Notes under the pieces: generated by a model | The model's database searches: none | Told to the model about the DNA's origin: nothing | What the model saw: only the letters and a program-made list of their open reading frames with translations | Part shown: positions 33,588 through 36,629 of the stretch, piece after piece | How the letters are laid out: every line of letters starts with the position of its first letter | How positions within the stretch are numbered: the stretch's first letter is position 1 | Program-made: the position numbers and the translations under genes | Source: a virus | Length of the DNA: 36,629 bases | Reading direction: 5' to 3' (one strand) | Virus record (IMG/VR): IMGVR_UViG_3300044470_000341 | Location: 1 to 36,629 of that record

Positions 33588-34814
33588 CTAATTCTCTTGT
33601 TCCATCACAAAACTTCTCCGACCAAGCTTAGCCATACAACCATAGCGGAGTGCGTCAAGGGCATGGTTGAAGGCATCAATCGGTACGTTGATCGGCTTGC
33701 CGGTCATTTTATCCTGTTCCCATTTATAATTGCGGAGTTCCTTGATCATATTCACGCTGTCCTGAGTCACGTTCAGTTTATACTGCCGCACAAGCTGAAT
33801 ACCCTGATTCACGCTGTCGGCTCCTTTGGTCACTCCTTTGATCAGCCAACCATTTTGCCTGAGTTCATAAATAGACTTGGGTTCTGCCGAGTCTGCTATG
33901 ATGAAGTCTTCGTTCTTCTTCAGCCCTGCCTGTTCCATTCTCAGGGAAATGTCCTTATTTGTCATACCGGTTTCATAGAACATTTCCTGTACCCACAACT
34001 CACCACCCTGTACACAGGTTTTGATCAGTGCTGAGGGATCATTTGTAAAGCCAAAATCTAACCCATACCAAACGGAATCAACCTCTGTGGGAAAGAAGGT
34101 TGACTGAAACCAATTCGTGTAAATTACGCCCTCTTTCGTACCCATTTCACCTTCACCGTAAACCTTCCACCAGTTAGGATCCCCGGCTTTTCGTGTCAGG
34201 ATACTGGCCTTGATTCGTGGATCCAAATAAAGGTTATGGATAAACGTGGACTTGTGAAAACTTACATGACTTTTGCCGATCAACTGCTCGTTTACCCAAA
34301 ACTCACTGACTGGATTGTAGTCCAAAAAAACTCTCAGCTTCGTCCTGACCTCAAGCTGATCGAAAACCTCCCAGGGTACATTATTGCACTCGTTGATGTA
34401 GAGAATATCCCTTCTTGCTCCCCTGATCTTTGCAGGATTGTCGGCTGAGAAAAACTCTATGACGTTTTTACCAATGGTGTATGTATTGTCGCTCTTATTG
34501 TGGAACTTTTCATTATAAATGCCGTATTCAATCAGCATTTTCAGGAAGTCACGCATTGCACCCCTTCTGAGGTGAGGCAAGGTTTCTGAAACAACTGAAA
34601 TCAAAACAGGATCCGGGTTATAAATCAGGTAGGTCAAAAGCACCTGAAGTATGGAATAGGTTTTGCTTGAGGACGTACCGCCTTGGTTTATGACGATCCT
34701 TTTTTTGCTTATCAGCGTCCAATCATAAACATCGGTGGTGTTGATATCATCCCTGCTGGGGAGGATCGACTTCAAAAAATTTCCCACTTTCAATAAGTTT
34801 CTTGGCTTCTTCAC
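33588..34814 (-). CDS. terL: Terminase large subunit
   Basis: 408 residues. DNA-packaging motor: ATPase with Walker A GGTSSSKT (45-52) and Walker B ILYINE (137-142), then an RNase H-like nuclease with GLDFGF (Asp253), IADSAE (Asp308) and DAFNHALDALRYG (Asp380, Asp387). The Walker A form and domain order fit the PBSX/SPP1-like terminase group. The start is a GTG at 34814, overlapping the small subunit by 68 nt; TTG codons downstream are alternatives. Complete and with intact catalytic residues, which suggests a prophage able to package. Confidence 0.95.
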   Translation of the reverse strand: MKKPRNLLKVGNFLKSILPSRDDINTTDVYDWTLISKKRIVINQGGTSSSKTYSILQVLLTYLIYNPDPVLISVVSETLPHLRRGAMRDFLKMLIEYGIYNEKFHNKSDNTYTIGKNVIEFFSADNPAKIRGARRDILYINECNNVPWEVFDQLEVRTKLRVFLDYNPVSEFWVNEQLIGKSHVSFHKSTFIHNLYLDPRIKASILTRKAGDPNWWKVYGEGEMGTKEGVIYTNWFQSTFFPTEVDSVWYGLDFGFTNDPSALIKTCVQGGELWVQEMFYETGMTNKDISLRMEQAGLKKNEDFIIADSAEPKSIYELRQNGWLIKGVTKGADSVNQGIQLVRQYKLNVTQDSVNMIKELRNYKWEQDKMTGKPINVPIDAFNHALDALRYGCMAKLGRRSFVMEQEN

Positions 34815-35292
34815 TCATGACGTTGATCTTAATGTCCTTGAGGGTATGCGTAACATCACGTTCCTGCCTATCTCTCCATTTGTCCGGTTGCCGGTTCTTG
34901 AGCCAAAAAATAGCGGCTGTTACATCGGACGGAATGTATTTCTTGGTCTTTTTGACTGAGGTAGGCATGGCATCACCGTTCTTGCTTACCTTCACTTCCT
35001 GCGAGGTTTCTTCAAACTCGAACCCGACGGCTCTTTTGAAGACCGCATTCTCGACCTGAATGTCGGCTTCTTCCTTCGATGTTTTTAGGGTTTCTTTAAT
35101 CTTGGGAAATTCTCTCTTTAATTTCAGCCAAGTTGAGATACTGATCCTTAGCTTTTTGGCTATTTCTCTCTCCGTTGCTCCATCCCTGCACCATGCAGCG
35201 ATCTTTATTAATTTGTTGTCAAGGTCATACTTAGCATATAAGTCTTCCCGGGGTCTTCCCCCTTTACCCGAGTTTCTCTTCACTCTCTCCAT
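34747..35292 (-). CDS. terS: Terminase small subunit
   Basis: 181 residues from MERVKRNSGKGGRPREDLYA (ATG 35292; an upstream TTG is unlikely). The N-terminal helix-turn-helix (GATEREIAKKLRISISTWLK) is the DNA-binding domain of small terminases. The C-terminal half has FWLKNRQPDKWRDRQE, a motif typical of phage small terminases, and a tail that contacts the large subunit. It overlaps the next gene by 68 nt and the previous one by 29, so coupling is likely. Confidence 0.88.
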   Translation of the reverse strand: MERVKRNSGKGGRPREDLYAKYDLDNKLIKIAAWCRDGATEREIAKKLRISISTWLKLKREFPKIKETLKTSKEEADIQVENAVFKRAVGFEFEETSQEVKVSKNGDAMPTSVKKTKKYIPSDVTAAIFWLKNRQPDKWRDRQERDVTHTLKDIKINVMSEEAKKLIESGKFFEVDPPQQG

Positions 35293-36043
35293 TTGATTCT
35301 TGTTCGTCAATTTCCTTGATCTTCTGTTCACAGATCTCAAGCATTTTTATAAAAGCGATAGTATTGTTTTTTATGTTCGTCCGCTTTTTAACTTCAGTCA
35401 TGATTCGGATGAAGTCCACAAAGTTCACAAAGCAAAAGGCTGAATTCTCGTCCATCTTTCGTTTATCCAAAGCCTCGAGGACTTCTCTGATCCTCTCTGC
35501 CTTGAACTGAGTGAATACAAACTTGATCTCATGTAGTTTTATATCGTCTTCCGATATTGAGGGAAGGCTGATCGTCTGATAGTCCAAAAACATCAGGTCG
35601 TTCAATCCGGTGAATTCCTTTTGAGCAAGTCCTTCTATTTCGTTGAACAGATCCTTGAGCATTTGCATATCGTCTTTCCCTACCAGGGTGTTATGGCTCA
35701 ACTGATACCCGAGTTCTTCATCCCGGGTAAGGTTCTCAACGTACATGATTAACACATAGTCAAGCTTGGCTTTTAACGCTGCCTTGATCCGGTGGTTCCC
35801 GGAAAGGATTTTGTACTTTCCGTTTTCCATCTTCAAGCCGAAAGGTAGCTGACTGAGGAACCCATCTTTCTGAATGTTCTCCGTCAGGCGGTCAAATTTC
35901 TCCTTGTCCATAAAATGAGCGTTTCGCTCAAGCAACACACAATCGTCCTTCGGTGAAACGTAGGCGAGTTTGTAGGGTGTGATAAGTAAATTTATGTCTT
36001 CGAGTTTCCCTCTGACGAGTTCGACTTTTTGCGTTTCATCCAT
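35264..36043 (-). CDS. ParB-like domain protein
   Basis: 259 residues. Residues ~30-115 match the ParB/sulfiredoxin-like nuclease domain: LLERNAHFMDKEKFDRLTEN, then LSGNHRIKAALKAKLDYVLI with the GNHR core. The C-terminal ~140 residues are helical and not recognised. Such genes are common next to terminase in phages of Bacteroidetes and Firmicutes, where the ParB-like domain may use a nucleotide to act on DNA or on a partner enzyme. It overlaps the upstream partial gene by 52 nt. Confidence 0.85.
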   Translation of the reverse strand: MDETQKVELVRGKLEDINLLITPYKLAYVSPKDDCVLLERNAHFMDKEKFDRLTENIQKDGFLSQLPFGLKMENGKYKILSGNHRIKAALKAKLDYVLIMYVENLTRDEELGYQLSHNTLVGKDDMQMLKDLFNEIEGLAQKEFTGLNDLMFLDYQTISLPSISEDDIKLHEIKFVFTQFKAERIREVLEALDKRKMDENSAFCFVNFVDFIRIMTEVKKRTNIKNNTIAFIKMLEICEQKIKEIDEQESNGESEEKLG

Positions 36044-36629
36044 GCTATAAAAATGTCTTTTATGGTTGCGTTCTTGAATTCTCCTTCGTAGATCAGCTTG
36101 CCTTTATCCCTTCTCTCGAGTTTTAAGACTCCCCGGTATTTCATGGAAACCGGCTTATCGGTGTAAACGGTAGTTTTAACCTTGTCAAAATAGTTCTTAT
36201 ATCCGTCGACCAACTCTTCTCTTACTTCTTTTGACAGAAGCAACATGATTACAAGCTTGCTCAGCTGCTTCTCTGAGGCACTCACCACAAAGTCACTATG
36301 AATGAACGCACTCTGCTGAGTGGACAGGAATTTGCTGAAACAGGCAAAGCCGAAAAGTTTATCATCTGCGAAGAACAGCAACCCTAAATCGCCACCAAGG
36401 GAATAATCCACTTTTGCTGCCATGAAAAAGCCTTTGTAGTAATTCACCTCGTCTGCCTTGCCAAACCTTACTGATAGTTTGGTGTCAGGTGTGAATTTAA
36501 AGTCATAGGGCATCATCGGATAAGGCTTTACCGGCTTTGTGACCTGCTTTTCAAGGTAAAATTTAGTATCCCTGTCGACTGATGAATAAATGAAAATGTC
36601 ATGCCGGCTTTTTCCGAGCCTTACTTTTG
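35992..36629 (-). CDS. Unknown phage protein, 5' end outside window, possibly GNAT/Mom-like
   Basis: At least 211 residues: the frame is open to the right edge, above the first ATG pair at 36516. N-terminal visible part includes GKSRHDIFIYSSVDRDTKFY. The central section (GLLFFADDKLFGFACFSKF) has the strand pattern of an N-acetyltransferase fold and the segment TDKPVSMKYRGVLKLERRD resembles the conserved region of Mom-like DNA-modification proteins. This is a weak motif-based suggestion. It overlaps the ParB-like gene. Confidence 0.5.
   Translation of the reverse strand, partial: KVRLGKSRHDIFIYSSVDRDTKFYLEKQVTKPVKPYPMMPYDFKFTPDTKLSVRFGKADEVNYYKGFFMAAKVDYSLGGDLGLLFFADDKLFGFACFSKFLSTQQSAFIHSDFVVSASEKQLSKLVIMLLLSKEVREELVDGYKNYFDKVKTTVYTDKPVSMKYRGVLKLERRDKGKLIYEGEFKNATIKDIFIAWMKRKKSNSSEGNSKT

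Noticed and set aside
33597-34034. 145-codon + strand frame over terL
   Set aside because: Antisense to the nuclease domain of the large terminase, whose catalytic residues are intact.

Overview
The window most likely comes from a Bacteroidetes (Bacteroidota) chromosome and is dominated by a prophage with the gene order of a long-tailed siphovirus. The Bacteroidetes assignment rests on three signs: a type IX secretion C-terminal sorting domain at 31807-33270, promoter elements of the Bacteroidetes type (TTG-N19/20-TAnnTTTG) at 6231-6260 and 7010-7041, and proteins of typically Bacteroidetes character. No integrase is visible, and the prophage runs off the right edge.

Layout. (1) 1-2593: the 3' three quarters or more of a host RND efflux pump gene on the + strand, closed by a terminator hairpin. 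(2) 2594-7221: an accessory zone on the - strand. It holds gene debris, a 219-residue membrane protein in a cassette-like unit bounded by inverted GTTAGGCAT repeats, an 803-residue protein combining a restriction-endonuclease-like N-terminus with a PIN-like centre (a candidate defence gene), and a RadC-family protein. (3) 7222-36629: phage late genes on the - strand, tightly packed with many 1-4 nt overlaps. Read in transcription order from the right edge they are: a partial unknown gene, a ParB-like protein, small and large terminase, [a + strand island], an HTH protein, a secreted protein, an unknown structural candidate, portal, an overlapping small protein, scaffold, major capsid, three or four head-completion/tail-joining candidates, a secreted moron-like gene, tail assembly chaperone, tape measure, two tail proteins, a secreted protein, a small adaptor, a 1379-residue adhesin, small membrane proteins (holin/spanin candidates), an M15 peptidase endolysin and a lipoprotein resembling a unimolecular spanin. 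(4) 30686-33557: a + strand, AT-rich island inside the late operon carrying a lipoprotein, a T9SS-exported protein and a Cys-rich small protein, possible lysogenic-conversion cargo.

The observations most worth following: a -1 frameshift at an A10 run that fuses two reading frames into a 252-residue tail assembly chaperone just before the tape measure gene; the REase-like/PIN-like protein; the cassette-like inverted repeats; the T9SS/lipoprotein cargo island with an operator-like array beside it and a perfect 20 bp hairpin inside it; an internally duplicated adhesin; and TAnnTTTG boxes 4-5 nt before start codons that suggest leaderless transcripts.
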